Assembly: GCF_015832195.1 (NCBI RefSeq)
Contig: NC_052046.1
Location: forward strand, 45,146,473-45,210,472
Direction of reading: 5' to 3'
Source: Motacilla alba alba
Taxonomy: Eukaryota > Chordata > Aves > Passeriformes > Motacillidae
DNA: 64,000 nt
Part shown: in pieces, positions 26,340 to 38,541 of the stretch
How positions within the stretch are numbered: the stretch's first letter is position 1
How the letters are laid out: every line of letters begins with the position of its first letter
Notes under the pieces: generated by a model
The model's input: the letters and a program-made list of their open reading frames with translations, nothing else
Database searches by the model: none
What the model was told of the DNA's origin: nothing
Position numbers and translations under genes: made by a program

Positions 26340-27171
26340 GTAGGTATTTATAACACTTGTCTTAGCCTGTAGAGGGTAAAGCTACTTAGCTACTTAGCTT
26401 GCTATATTTATGAACTTTAATGGTTAAAAAATTTCCTTTGTTAGCTTTCGTATATTAGGTAGTGATTTCCACTGACAAGCAGCCCCAGTGAAGATTAATC
26501 TTCTCCTAATTTATGTGCTGCATGTATTGAGACTTATCTGTTCTTGCAATTAAAAGTCAGTCAAAGTTTCCATGTGGAAATCAGGTAGATCTTAGCAAAA
26601 TCTTCTTCTGCTCTGCTTTTTGTGCATTCATATATCTTAATAGAAAAATAATCTCCTTTAAATCCATTGGATTGCAGAAGAAGGACTGATGTTCTTTGTT
26701 GTCTAATCCCTAGACAAAAAAAAAAGCTAATTTAGCACTTAGTTCATAAGGAAGTGGGATTCCCTTACCAATAATCTAATCTAAAATATTATAATTTTCC
26801 AGTGCATAAGTAATTTATTTCTCCAATTCCTCTCAGCAGTTGGAATAATATCATTTCATGTTCACATTCTGCATCTTAACATCATTGTACTTTTCCTTAC
26901 CATGGATAATGAGGAATCAGGAAATAAATAAGACTAGAGTTTGGGTGAAGTCTGGCACACATGTACACATGTACACTCTCAATGCACTGTCTTCATTTCT
27001 ATCTTTAACATGTAAGGAAAGTGGTCTCAGCACCTGAAGTTTGAGTTGTTTTGTCACGGACATATTATGCCATAAAAAGCAGAATATTTTTGCTAGCTCA
27101 GTCAAAAAAAGCCTCCAAATTCTGTGTATAGAATCCTAATTTTAATAACATTAATTGTTTTTCATTTCCAG
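26340..27171 (+). other. ADAMTS19 intron, 832 nt, phase 0
   Basis: Begins gtaggt and ends catttccag. No repeat or other feature recognised. Confidence 0.92.
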
Positions 27172-27329
27172 GCAGATATGTATATTGGACATCATGGTGA
27201 AAAAATGTTGGAAAGCTTTTGTAAATGGCAACATGAAGAATTTGGCAAGAAAAATGATATTCACTTAGAAATGTCAACAAGCTGGGGAGAAGACATTACT
27301 TCAGTTGATGCAGCTATACTGATAACAAG
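27172..27329 (+). CDS. ADAMTS19: ADAMTS19 exon: catalytic domain, middle
   Basis: A 158-nt exon with acceptor ttttcatttccag ending 27,171 and donor gtaaag from 27,330. It starts in phase 0 and ends with two bases of an Arg codon. It encodes ADMYIGHHGEKMLESFCKW, QHEEFGKKNDIHLEMSTSW and then GEDITSVDAAILITR. The Cys of ESFCKW is one of the conserved disulfide cysteines of the ADAMTS catalytic domain, and VDAAILITR leads into the edge strand before the active-site cleft. This segment is one of the clearest discriminators for ADAMTS19 against ADAMTS17, which as I recall has a divergent insert here. The downstream intron is 11.2 kb and carries two convergent CR1 fragments and the plus-oriented LTR. 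Confidence 0.95.
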
Positions 27330-28039
27330 GTAAAGTAGTGAAAGATGAGCATTAAAAAATAGGCAGAGGTCTAGTGTTAACGTAGATCAAAGTAGATGGC
27401 CAATATAGTAAGAATTTAGTTGCAGTGAGGAAGGGAGCATTTTGAGGCATCTGGATCTCAAAGTTGGTGATATAGTGTTGCTAAAAGTGATGCAGAAAGC
27501 AGTATTTCTGAGATGGTAAATATTTGAAGTGATGAACAGGTTACTCTTTTGTTTCTTCCTGGCTATATAGCTAAGGCCCTATCTGTATAGCAAAGGTTGG
27601 AATCCTTCATCCATGTGCCTTCATTTAAAAGAGGCAGAACCCCTGACCTGTAGATACTTTCAATCAAAACACAAAAGCATATTTAAACCATTCAGAGCTA
27701 GACCAGCATTAGGTACATTACTGAGTTATGCTTCCCTCTTAACTGATCTAGAACTGGTGTGATTCACTCTGTGCTGACGGTACATCACGTACATCTTCAG
27801 TATGTGTCCTGCAGCCACAAAGGTATGATTCCAGATCTGCAGTTCCTTGTAGCTCTTAAGTGTCAGGCATTTCAAACATTGAGAAGGAAATAGGCCTCCA
27901 GTTCACCTCTTTCCTTCCAAGCAGGGACTGTCATGGTTTTATCTGTAAGTGGTGCACAGGGGGGATGCTTGTTGGTGTTCAGCCAGCACACAGACATGAC
28001 CCATAGGCAAGATCATTCAGCCAGCCTAGGTTTGGACTT

Positions 28040-28115
28040 AGTGCCATTTTTGAGGCAGAGCTTGGACTGGATAACCTTCAGAGCTCCCTTCCAAAGAAAA
28101 TTCCTGTGACTGGCT
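28040..28115 (+). mobile_element. Short CR1-like 3' tail
   Basis: gagcttggactggataacct followed by cagagctcccttccaaag resembles the last 70 bp of CR1 elements (GGACTGGATGATCT...CCCTTCCAA). Too short for family assignment. Confidence 0.5.
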
Positions 28116-29359
28116 GTAGCAGAATACTACTGTGCAGTCCAATGCTGGTCAGTGATATGGTGTCCTAAAACCATGTGTAGTCTTTACACCTACATGCAGT
28201 CTTTTGCCATTTATTCAGGGCACTATCACTGGGAACCTATATAAAATAAAAATAATACATTCTTCTTGAAATTAATTTCATTCTGATTGCTCTAATATCT
28301 ATAGTCTATTTCAGTCTTTTGAAGCAGAAAAATGCTTCCCTAAATTTTCCTGCTTTGGAGAGCCAGTCACTTACGGGAAGCAGGAAATTTAGAAGTCCAA
28401 ACTGTCTGTGGTGAAAGCTTTGTTGCTACTTTTACCATTTAATCACTTTTCTTTTTTGAGAAAAGCCCACACTTCTTACTATGTGTCATCCTCCTCTATT
28501 TGATGTGTATGTCAGTTTTGTGGATTACTGGGGCTTTGAGGGGGCAGATCATTCTTTGTTACACATTTATACATGAACTAAGATGTAGTTCTCACAAGCT
28601 CCTTTCAAGTTGGGTGGAAGACACAAGAAATAATGTTCTCTGCAGCAACTTTTCATAAGCTCATCAGGAAATATTTTTGGAGTGACAGACTAGAAGTCAA
28701 TTTTGTAGATTAAGACCCCAGACTGATTTTAATAGTAGTGAGTGCATTGTGGGTCTGGAGCAGGGTAGGGAGGGAAGGTCGGGAAAGAAAGAAGGGGAAG
28801 AAAAGAAGCAAGCAGTAGGAAAGAGTAAACTTGGACCAAGACATAAAGGATGCCTGAGTGTCATAGATAGTGTTGGGTTAATCAGGATGGCTAAAGGGGA
28901 ATAGACTTCCTTACATCTAGATATTCCTTGTGACTGTTCAAGGATAATGAACAACAGCATTCTCTTTTTTACTAGAAACCTTGGGCTCTCTTATTTTTAT
29001 ATATAGCTGAGGCAGCCAGCAGTATCTACAATGGCAGTAACAGTTAGAGCAAGTATCAAATGCTTCAAGCCTGTATGGGCCAAGAGAGTGAACATAGGGC
29101 TGCATTCTTTAGCTTATAAGGTGCATCTCATGAGTAGTAAGATGCTATAAAATAAATAAAGCTTGTGATAAAGCTTTTTCCTGTCAGGAAAAATAAAGCC
29201 TTTTTCCTGTCATTGTTTCATCTTCAGCTTAATGAGCCTTTATGGGAAGAGGCAAAGGCATTCTGAACTGATGCAAGTGAGGCATTACTTAAGTTAATGA
29301 GAGTCAGTGGTCTAGAAATGTCTTCAACTGTCAGTGCTTTTGGCCACACAGCTTTTTGG

Positions 29360-30033
29360 ATTTAATGCAGCATTTCTGGAAGTCTTGGTGGATGACAAAT
29401 TAACCATGAGCTGGTAGCGTACCCTTGTGTCCAGGAGGACCAAGGGGATTCTGGGGTGCATTGGGAAGAATATGGCCAACAGGTTGGGGAAGGTGATCCT
29501 GCTCCTCTCTTTGCCCACATCTGTGGTATTGTGTTCAGTTCTGGGCTCCTCAGTATAAGAAAGACAAGGAGCTACTGCAGAGAGTCCAGCAGAGACCACA
29601 CACATGATTTGTGATCTGGAGCATCTCTCTTATGAGGAGAGACTGCAGGAGCTGGGCCTGTTTAGTCCAGGGAAGACTTAGAGGGGATCTCATTAATAAA
29701 TGTAAATATCTCAAAGGCAGGTGCCAAGAGGATGGTGCCAGACTCTTATCAGTGGTGCCCAGTGACAGGACAAGGAGCAATGGCCATAAACAAAACACAA
29801 GAAATTCCTCCTCAACACGAGGAAAAACTTCTTTACATTGAGATTTTTCAGAGCACTGTAACAGGCTGCACAGGGAAGTCATGGAATCTCCCTCTCTGGA
29901 TACATTTACACCCCACTGGGGCATGTTCCTGTGTCACCTGCTCCAGGTGACCCTGCCTTGACAGGAGGATTAAACTGGATGATCTCCAGAAGTCCCTTCC
30001 AAACCCTAACAATTATGGGATTCTGTGATTCTA
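29360..30033 (+). mobile_element. CR1 LINE 3' fragment, about 0.67 kb
   Basis: Contains, in order, the CR1 signatures ggtggatgacaaattaacca, ttgtgttcagttctgggctc, gagaggagactgcaggag-like block, gtgcccagtgacaggacaag, caacacgaggaaaaacttc, gatgatctccagaagtccct and the terminal gggattctgtgattct. The apparent open frames on both strands here are remnants of this element and carry no intact domain. Its 3' end faces a minus-strand CR1 74 bp downstream. Confidence 0.93.
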
Positions 30034-30106
30034 ATCATAAAAAAGCTTTTCAAAGGTCTGATCATATGTTATGATGCTTTTCTGCTTTGTAATAATGACA
30101 TTTGAT

Positions 30107-30572
30107 TTCATAGAATCATAGAATTGTTTGGGTTGGAATGGACCTTAAAGATCATAAAGTTCTAAACCCCCTACCACATGGGCAGGGATATTTTGTGTTA
30201 GGGCAGATTGGTCAAAGCCCCATCCGACCTGGCCTTTAGAATTTCCAGGAATGGGGCATTTACAACTTCTCTGGGTAACCTGGGCCAGTGTCTCACACCT
30301 TCACAGTAAATCATTTCTTCCCTATATCTAATATAAATCTTGCCAATTTCAGTTTAATGCCATTCTCCTTTGTCCTGTCACTGCATGCCCCTGTAAAAAG
30401 TTCCTCTCCAGTCTTGTTGAAGGTCTGCTTTAGGTGCTGGAAGGTTGTGAAAAGAGCTCCTCTCTTTTCCAGGCTGATCAACCCAAACTCTCTTAGCCTG
30501 TCTTCATAAGAGAGGTGCTCCAGCCCTCTGATTGTTTTCATGCCTCTTGTCTGGATTTTCTCCAGGGTTGTC
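30107..30572 (-). mobile_element. CR1 LINE 3' fragment, about 0.47 kb
   Basis: Begins on the plus strand with the reversed CR1 terminus catagaatcatagaattg and ttgggttggaatggacctta, continues through tttgtcctgtcactgcatgc and ctcttagcctgtcttcataa, and ends near gattttctccagggttg. It is 5'-truncated at about 30,572. It belongs to a CR1 subtype different from its convergent neighbour, so the two are independent insertions. Confidence 0.92.
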
Positions 30573-31749
30573 TACAATTTTTTACCTGTCATTTTAAATA
30601 CAATTTTTTGGATTAAGTCTGTGATCAATTTTATGGAATTTGAGCTAGAGAGAAGGGAAGTGATTGGTTAGATGTCAGATAGTCGGTTATTGCTGGAGCC
30701 AGAAATTAAAGATCTGTTCTTCTGATGTTTTTATTTTTCAGTGGTATTATTCTCTAGACTGTACTGCCTCCCACCTGAGAGCTGCTTTAGCTGCTCATAA
30801 ATCATACCAGAGCAATTTTCTGACTGGGAATGTTTTGCTAATTCAGGTTACCTCTACACATAATCAAATTTATAGTATAGCTAACACCATGTGTGGCTCT
30901 ACACGTCTGTTTTGTTAATTCAGAGTCTCATTCTGTTTTGCAAGCAGAGAACAAGCTCCTGTGTCATAACTTCCATTTGGACAGCAGGTCTGCTTATTGA
31001 GAGAAATTATTTTGTTTATACAGATGAACACCAACTGCTTGCTGTTTCTAGAGTAAATGTGTGAAGTTTTGAGTATCCAACACATTCTGTGGCAGCCCTC
31101 CTAAAAGTTGCCACATCTCCTCTTTTGTCTCACATGATAATAGAACAGCAAGAGTTCTTTGTAAAAGCTTTCCTGTGTGCTTTCATGTGCCAGTTTTGTA
31201 TAGTAACCAAGAGTTAGAAATGAAGTATTGAGTGTTCTGCAGAGCTAATTTTTAATGCCTAAGTACAAAGAGTGTAATGTGGATGTTGTAGAGATTGATA
31301 TTCAGCAGCCAAAGGGCCATCATAGCCTTTTCAGAAAAAAAGGTACTTTTTCAAAACTTACTTTTGCATTTGTTCTGTAAGGAGGAAAGCAAAACCAACT
31401 TCTCCCAACAGCTTTCTCTGCTGCCCAGCTAGACTGTAATGATGCGTATGTGCTACCAATTCATTTCAATTTACTTTGGCCCTGTTTCATGGTGTCAATT
31501 TTTGTTTCATTTCCCTTTAAATTGGCTAATTTTGATGAAATGATATCCTCTTTAAAGTAGGGTGCCATGAAGCAGAAGAAAGGCAGTAAGAGTGTGTAAC
31601 CTATTTAGAAGATTACTAGGGAGGTCGGATATATGTGATAATTAAGGTAAAAAGTGTTTTAAGGACTGTCTTGATAAAAATACCTGTTTTATCAAGTAAG
31701 TTTTACTGTATTCACAGTAAAATATGTTAAAAATTAGCACAGTTACTAC

Positions 31750-31827
31750 ATAGATAGTATCATATCTATCTGATATAGATACAGTCTATCTATAAACAGT
31801 ATCTGTCTATAAAAAGATAGATAATTT
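31750..31827. repeat. Imperfect ATCT/AGAT microsatellite
   Basis: Repeated tatctatc, tatagata, tctatctat and agatagata blocks with frequent interruptions; the mixture of both strands' motifs lets it fold on itself. Confidence 0.75.
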
Positions 31828-34800
31828 CCCTGAGGAAAAAAAATGCATCATGTTGCATCAACATCCTCCTTGCCTTTTAAGTTACAGGGTCTGAATGTGC
31901 AGAGACAAGCCCTGGTTTTGGTGGCCCCTAATATGACATTACTTGTTCCTATATGCACAGGTTGCTTGACCTGAATGAGGTAACTGAAAGTAAGGCAGGA
32001 AAAGGCCTGTAGAATTCCCACTTGTTCTGTGATGGTGTTCAGGTTCTTACATAGCCTCTATTACAAATTAGGTAATGAAAGCTTTGAAGTTTATAAATGT
32101 GTGGTTACAAAAATTAGGCAGAATTTTTCTTTGCTTAAAAATTATGCATTTTGCTACTTCTCCAGTGCATCGGTCAATCCATTGTGTCGCAGTGGTTTGT
32201 AAGAAAAAGTGTGGGAAGAATAATACAGAAAAGGACCAAGTTCTTTATTCTCCTTCTCAGAACTGATATTTTCACATGCCCTTATGACAGAAAGTAGACC
32301 TCTGATTCTCCTCATATTCATCAGGTAGTGATATTCCATGTTAATAGTGTGCACCAGCCATTTATTCCTACTGATCTTCAGTATTGGAGATCTCCTTGCC
32401 CTGGGTGACACATAATTGGAACAGTGGTGTTAGGCACTTTCACTCTAAGAAAGTGCCTTGTTCTATAAAGTACCTAATGCCGTAAACAGCACTTAGATTT
32501 TATAAATATTGTTTCACTCCAATAGTTTCAACCATCCAGAACTCTCCCCAAAGCTTAGACAAGATCTTTTTAAGTGTTGCTATTACCTTCCAGTGAACAG
32601 AAGAAATGCAGTTATTTTTCTGACTTTGATTTTTATTACCTTTCTGAACCAAAAATAAATCCTCAAGAAAGTTAAAGGAGGAAGACTGTGAAATATCCCT
32701 GCATAAATGAAACTGATATTACAGGGTCACCCCAAAAGCCTGGAGTGTTTGGCAGTCAAAATTGCTGAAACATATTGAGATAGAGATTGGGTTATTAAAC
32801 TGGTACTGCTGTCCTTAAACTCCTAGTGAATTTCAGCTTTGGAAAAGTGAATTCTTGCAAATGCATGGTGAGAGATGAGATTATTCTTAATTTTGTCTTC
32901 ATCACTGTAACTTCAATACTGCCAACTCTCTTGACCATTTTGTACTCAATTTATCAACTCTGTTGATAATTTGGTTTATTTGACACTACCAGCATGCATC
33001 AAGGAAGTTCATGAGACCATGAGACTCTCACATGGCCTTTCTGCTAATTATTTAGTTCATTATTTAATTAATTGGATTGCAGGTGCAGAAGAAAGCAAGG
33101 AAACCTGAAAAAAATATTTAAATAAAAAGTTTAGTCTTTTTTTTTTTTTTTTAAAGCCAGAATCTCCTGTAAAATTGAAGTCCTGTATTTTTACCTTGTG
33201 TATTTTAAAAAATCCCACTAATTTTAAGTTGTCTTATGCTTGTTTGGTTTTTTCATTTTTAAGATGTTTGAGTCTGTGAAGTGATAATTCTTGTAATAAT
33301 GGGTGTGGGAAAAATTTGCGTGAATTTACCTTTTGCTGTCAGCTTACTCTTTCAAGCTCTAATAATTAGGCTGCGTACATTCCATTCACTAGTACAGGTC
33401 TGTTCCATAGGAATACATGGACTTAAACTGAATTTAAAATCTCTGAGGATCTAGTGCGAGACCCAAACACAAAATTCAGACAGTTATTTTTACTTTTTAA
33501 TTTTCTGGTGAAAATTTTCTACCTTAAGAAAGGTAGGCAAGTCTTAGACAAAAATTTGAAAGAAAGGAAGATTAACTGTTTAGCAGTTGATTATTGACAC
33601 AGTTATTTACTTTCTGAATGGACAGTTGGACTTATTTCTAATTTTTCTTACTTCAGCTTTCAACCATACCCTTTGCACCCTTTGTTGCTGAAATCTGTTG
33701 GAAAACTCCTCCCTATGAAAATACTGGTAGGCTGTGCTGAAGTCACAACTCTTTGTCTCAAAGTAGTTTACAGAGGTTACTCTATGTAATTGTTCTCTCA
33801 CTTCTTTCCAGACTTTTCCACTTTACAAAAGTACATTTTTTTAAGCATGAGCACCAAAAGTGGCCACTATATTGTGTGGACAGAGATAGTGGTATCATTT
33901 TGATATTTTCCTGTATCTTTATCCAAGGATGCTGTTCCTTTCTACTGCCTGGTTCCAAATACTGATATTTTGTTGTTCTTTCATCTAATCAAGTTGGGAG
34001 ACCACTTTTGGCTACACTAGAAGAAAGTTTACTCAAATGAGTTATCTTTAAAGTTTGTTCTGTCTTGATTGCTATGTGTATGTATCAGAACGCATTTAAT
34101 TTTTAAACTTTACCAGGAATGCTTCTGTATTTTCTTCTGCATCGGGGTTTAATGCTAATGCTAAGTCTAGGTTCTGTTAGGCTTCACTTAAAAGCACCTT
34201 CCTTGGATTCCTAACTACTCTGTATCTGTTTCAATATGTTAATGATACATTCAGTTCAGCTCTTTGCTAACTTATCACGCTTCCAAACTGTTGTTTTTCA
34301 GTCTGACAGAAATGTGAGCTTTATAATATAACAATAATAATATGATTATTTATATCACCCTTTTTATTCTCAGTTCAGCTTTAGAGAGCCTAAGTAATCT
34401 GTTAACCATTTCAAATAATTAAATATATTATTTCCTGTTTTTTTTCTAAAATATACTGACCAGTACATACTGATGTCTTTGAGATTTACCCTCAAAATAA
34501 TAAACAGTTTCTGAAATACCATTTACACTAGTACCATTTTCCATTTATTTTCATTCCCAAATAAATAGTAAATAAGTAATTTTTCTTGTGGTTCATTAAC
34601 ACCAAAATAATTTTTAATTTAATTACTGTCATTAAAAGTGCATTTATTAATTAGTACGTGTGCTTGGTTTATGTGTGAGAATTATTTCAGAATGTCCTGT
34701 TATGTGAAGAGACAAGAACATCTTCAGTGTTGTAGTTATTCACTTTGCACAATGCAAGTGAAGGAATTTGCAGTTTAATGATAATGTCACTTGTCACACT

Positions 34801-35656
34801 TACCATTAATTGCAGCTATTCCTTATGAAAATCTTATGATTTGATGAAACTTACTACTTGAGCAATAAGCCTCAAAAATTTTGTAAGCCCTGGAATCAAT
34901 AACAGCAGAACTTAGACTGAAGTTTCAAGCAGTCTAACTTCTGATGTTATTCAAGATACCTACATTAGAGAAATCAGAGTAGAGTGCAACCAGAATTAAA
35001 ATCTGATAGACTGCCAAAATCTGTTACCTGTCCTTTTTCTTCTTTTCTCCAATCTAGCATATGGAAAGAAGTGATACACCAGCCTGAGTAAGAAATAGCT
35101 CTTTTCAATATTTTGACTTGACAAAAACAAGTATTAAATTTATCTAAAATGATAAGTTACTGGAAATTGTTCACAAAAAATAAGTCTGACTCTTAATTTA
35201 GTCTTCCTTTGTGTCAGAACTCAGAATGTCCCGCAGACATTCTCGGATGTTCCAGACCCAGGTCAAAAGCATCTGAGACCCTGGCATGCAGCCAGAAACC
35301 CCTGTGGCTTTGAATCTGACCCATGGAACAATTTACCAACTTTGCAGGAAGAACAAGAAGTCACAAAAGTTTAGATATTGTAGTAGAAGTAGTCACGAAG
35401 TGAAGGGTAGGATTTTTGAGTGCTGTACAGGGGGGTTTTAAGCCTTGTACGCAGGGGTCCAAGTTTTGTACATGGGGGTCAGGAGTTCTAAGATGGAGGG
35501 ACTTGGGTGTGTCCTGTCCTCTTTCTTTCTCCTTCCTAGCCTCCATGTCTTTGGTGATGTTGGCACTCACAGATTGGTTTAGAGTAGAAAGTCACCATTC
35601 AATATAGATAGTAGGTATTGGGGAAAAAGTATAAACATCTAACACGTAATGTGTGA

Positions 35657-35663
35657 TATAAAA
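35657..35663 (+). promoter_or_regulatory. TATA box of LTR copy 2
   Basis: tataaaa lies about 100 bp upstream of AATAAA inside the LTR, the normal spacing for a retroviral U3 promoter and R region. It points in the direction of ADAMTS19 transcription. Confidence 0.65.
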
Positions 35664-35758
35664 GATGGCACCAGCCCCCTGGGAGGGCAGTGTGCCTTTG
35701 TCTGAGCTGCTGAACGGGCCACAGCAGTTCAGGGAGAAGAATCTTTTAGATAACCAAC

Positions 35759-35764
35759 AATAAA
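35759..35764 (+). terminator. Poly(A) signal of LTR copy 2
   Basis: AATAAA in sense orientation within the intron; a GT-containing U5 follows. It could truncate the host pre-mRNA, but no transcript evidence is available. Confidence 0.6.
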
Positions 35765-38541
35765 CAACCTTGAGACCGGACAACAGAAGACTACTGAGTC
35801 TTTCTTTGAAAGCACGGGTTGGAAGAGGGACTTTTCCATCTTTCAGGGTCACCCCAATCTGGGGGTGAGACCCGACACCTTTGTTGTTCTTTTTGTCTTC
35901 TGTTGTACATACCACCTACACATCAGGATTTATTTTAACAAAGACAATGTACTGAGATACTTTTTATTTAGAAAAAGTAGCCTTTATGTGCTGTGAAGGT
36001 CTTTCCTAATTCTATATGTAATGGACTAAAATCTATTACCTAAATATAATTTTATGAAAAAATGCAGTAGTGGTTATCTGTCCTTGCTTACAGTCTGTTT
36101 CTGGGGTTAGCCAATTCATTGAAGTGCAGAATTCAGGCGTGAATAGCGTGAAAGCTCCTCTTTTCCTTCACATGAGTAAGGACCTGCCTGTTTTCTCTTC
36201 CATGTGTACGAAAGTAACCATTTAAAATAATGGACATTTTGTGCTGGATACTGCTTGGAATACCCATACAATGGGCTTTAACCATTTCTTGCTTTCATTG
36301 ACAGACTCGGTTACCAACTGGTGCCACTAAAGCTTCTATACGCTGTAACAGTAATTTTAGTATCTTGGCTCTGCTTTGCTGAGAGAAAGGATGAGAAGGA
36401 GGAAGGCAAATAATCTGTCTGAAGACTTAGAGTGTGCTTTATTTTTATGAGAGTCACTGGTAGGTTTAGCTAGAACTGTAAATCTTTACTAAGGAGCCTA
36501 TGTATGTAATGCATTCATATTCCTGGAAATTAAAGGAGGCATTGCATTCCTTCAACGTAAGTCGGGAACTAAGAATGGTTTACTGTATTTCCCTCTTGCC
36601 AAATCATGGCAGTACCATTTCCCCCAAGTCCCACAATGAAAGCCTGAATGCACAACATAATCGTAGTCAGATTCAGCCAAGAAGTGAAAACAAAAGAAAA
36701 ACAGCTCAGTAAGTATATGAGAAGAAAGCTATTACATGAGCAGAAACCTCTTGGATATTGGCAGTTTTAAAATGTAAGATAGTATTCTTTTACAGTTGAA
36801 GATATGAGGATATGACCTATTTATTTTCTCTTTTCTTTTTTTTTTAACTTTTTATTACATCAATCAATTTTTATGGTGGTTGTGTGGGTGTGTCTGGAAG
36901 GCAATCAATGTCCTTAGATTGTCTTTACACATGTTCTCTTGCTTCACCTCAAGTCCCATATTTCTAATCATTCTGTCATGTTGCTTAACAAGACAATAAG
37001 TCCCTTGTGTCACATAGCACAAAACAAAGAATTATGTTACAACCCAGTGCATTAAAGCAATTTCTTGCAGGTTTGAAAAAATAAAATAAGTTTCTTCTGT
37101 GTCTGATTATAGTTTTTTGTTTACCACCTTTTGCTCAATTTCCAGGGCCCTTTTGAGTGTATTCCCAAACTGTCCTGATCACTTTACTCACAACTTTATA
37201 AATTTATAGCACTGCTGTTCTTCTTCTTCTTGTCTATGGAATTATCTGGTAACGGTGACTGGTTAATTAAAAGCTATTTAACCCCGTGCATCTATCTGTG
37301 TGGCCCTTAACAACTGTCAGAAATTTGCCAACCTCTAGAACTTGCTTTTGGATCTAAATCCCTATGTAGAAATAGTCTGTGGGAAGCAAAGAAACAGCTC
37401 TTGGAGTAGTTACGCTTTGTAAAAAAATAAGTGTCATTGTCTTTCATTTAAAACACCAAACAATTCCTGCATTTTGTTCCTCGAAAATGGGTGTTTCTCT
37501 GTATGTATATCATTATCATTATCAGTCTATGTGTCTTATCTGTGTACCTTCATAGACAGAATATAAGAACTAAATTTCTCTGATTCATATGGTCTCTCCC
37601 TAAAAACAGAGACCCTTACTCTGTGGCACAGCAGAAACCCTTTGCAGAACTTCTTTGTTTGTTGGGTTGCTATATCTGAGGTTCTTTTGTTGTTTTTTCC
37701 CCATTGGTTCCCTCCCAGCCTTGCCGGTTCATGCATACCTCAGCAGCCCTTTTTTTAAAAAGTAAAAAAACAAATGAACATTGCTTATAAATATTCCAGT
37801 AAAAAACAAATTTCCCTTTGCTCTTTTAATAACTTGTCGTGTGTCTCTGAGAAGAAGTAAAACGCGTGTGAATTCAAAATGAATCCCAAGCAGATATTTA
37901 AGACACAATTGAGATATTTATTCTCCTTTATGCAATAGAGCAGTCTTATTTAGAGACCTGTGACTGGACTAAAACATGTGTTGGAGATAGAATAGTTAAT
38001 TTTTGTAAGTCTTTCACTACTATAACGGGATACCCTAGAAGAAATGCTTCTTCTAATTTTCCTATTTATGATCTTAACCATTGACTTGCTAGAATAAAAA
38101 CTTTCTGACTCTATTACTGATCTAAATGCTGCATTTGAAACGTACGTAAGTCACTGGAACTATCTTCATTTTGAATGAAAGGGTAATACTAGCTTTACAC
38201 TTGTTACTTTTCAAGATGTTGCTTTTCAAGACACAGAAAAAGGAAAAAAAAAAAAACAAACCACAAAACCCAAAAGAACATAGAAATTAGGTGCAATGCA
38301 ATTTGAATATATAGTACATGTTTTGTCACCTGACTATTATTAAATGCGCTCTGAGGATAAGCTGGAGTTTAAGTGCTCTGTGTAATCCCGGCCTTTGCCT
38401 CCCCTTGTTCTTTGTTGAGATAATGGTGTTCTGTATTTATTCATTGAGCCGTAAAAAATGTTTCTAAATAGGTTACACAGTTGTTAATGGCTAACAGCTT
38501 GACTTGCTTAACATTTTTTTTCTTTCATCCCCCAATTCTAG

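Larger units (their letters stand above)
35212..35877 (+). mobile_element. ERVK-like solo LTR, copy 2 (sense to gene)
   Basis: A 666-bp element starting tgtcagaactc and ending gagacccgaca, flanked by an exact 6-bp target duplication CCTTTG (35,206-35,211; 35,878-35,883). It has the order expected of U3-R-U5: a TATA box tataaaa at 35,657-35,663, then AATAAA at 35,759-35,764, then a short U5. It is inverted relative to copy 1. Both target duplications and the terminal bases being intact suggests a fairly young insertion that lost its coding part by LTR-LTR recombination. No retroviral coding sequence is present. Confidence 0.92.
27330..38541 (+). other. ADAMTS19 intron, 11.2 kb, phase 2
   Basis: Begins gtaaag and ends ccaattctag. 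It carries a short CR1-like tail (about 28,040-28,115), two convergent CR1 fragments (about 29,360-30,033 plus; 30,107-30,572 minus), an imperfect ATCT-type microsatellite (about 31,750-31,827) and a plus-oriented ERVK-like solo LTR (35,212-35,877). The stretches 30,573-35,211 and 35,884-38,541 hold no recognisable gene. Very AT-rich homeodomain-like sequence near 34,600-34,860 may be conserved non-coding DNA, but that is a guess. Confidence 0.9.

Noticed and set aside
29324..30541. Open frames of 70-124 codons on both strands
   Set aside because: They lie in CR1 3' sequence, mostly untranslated region, with no reverse transcriptase motif.
32414..32440. Short hairpin (ggcacttt ... aaagtgcc)
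   Set aside because: An 8-bp stem is far too short for a microRNA precursor and expected by chance.
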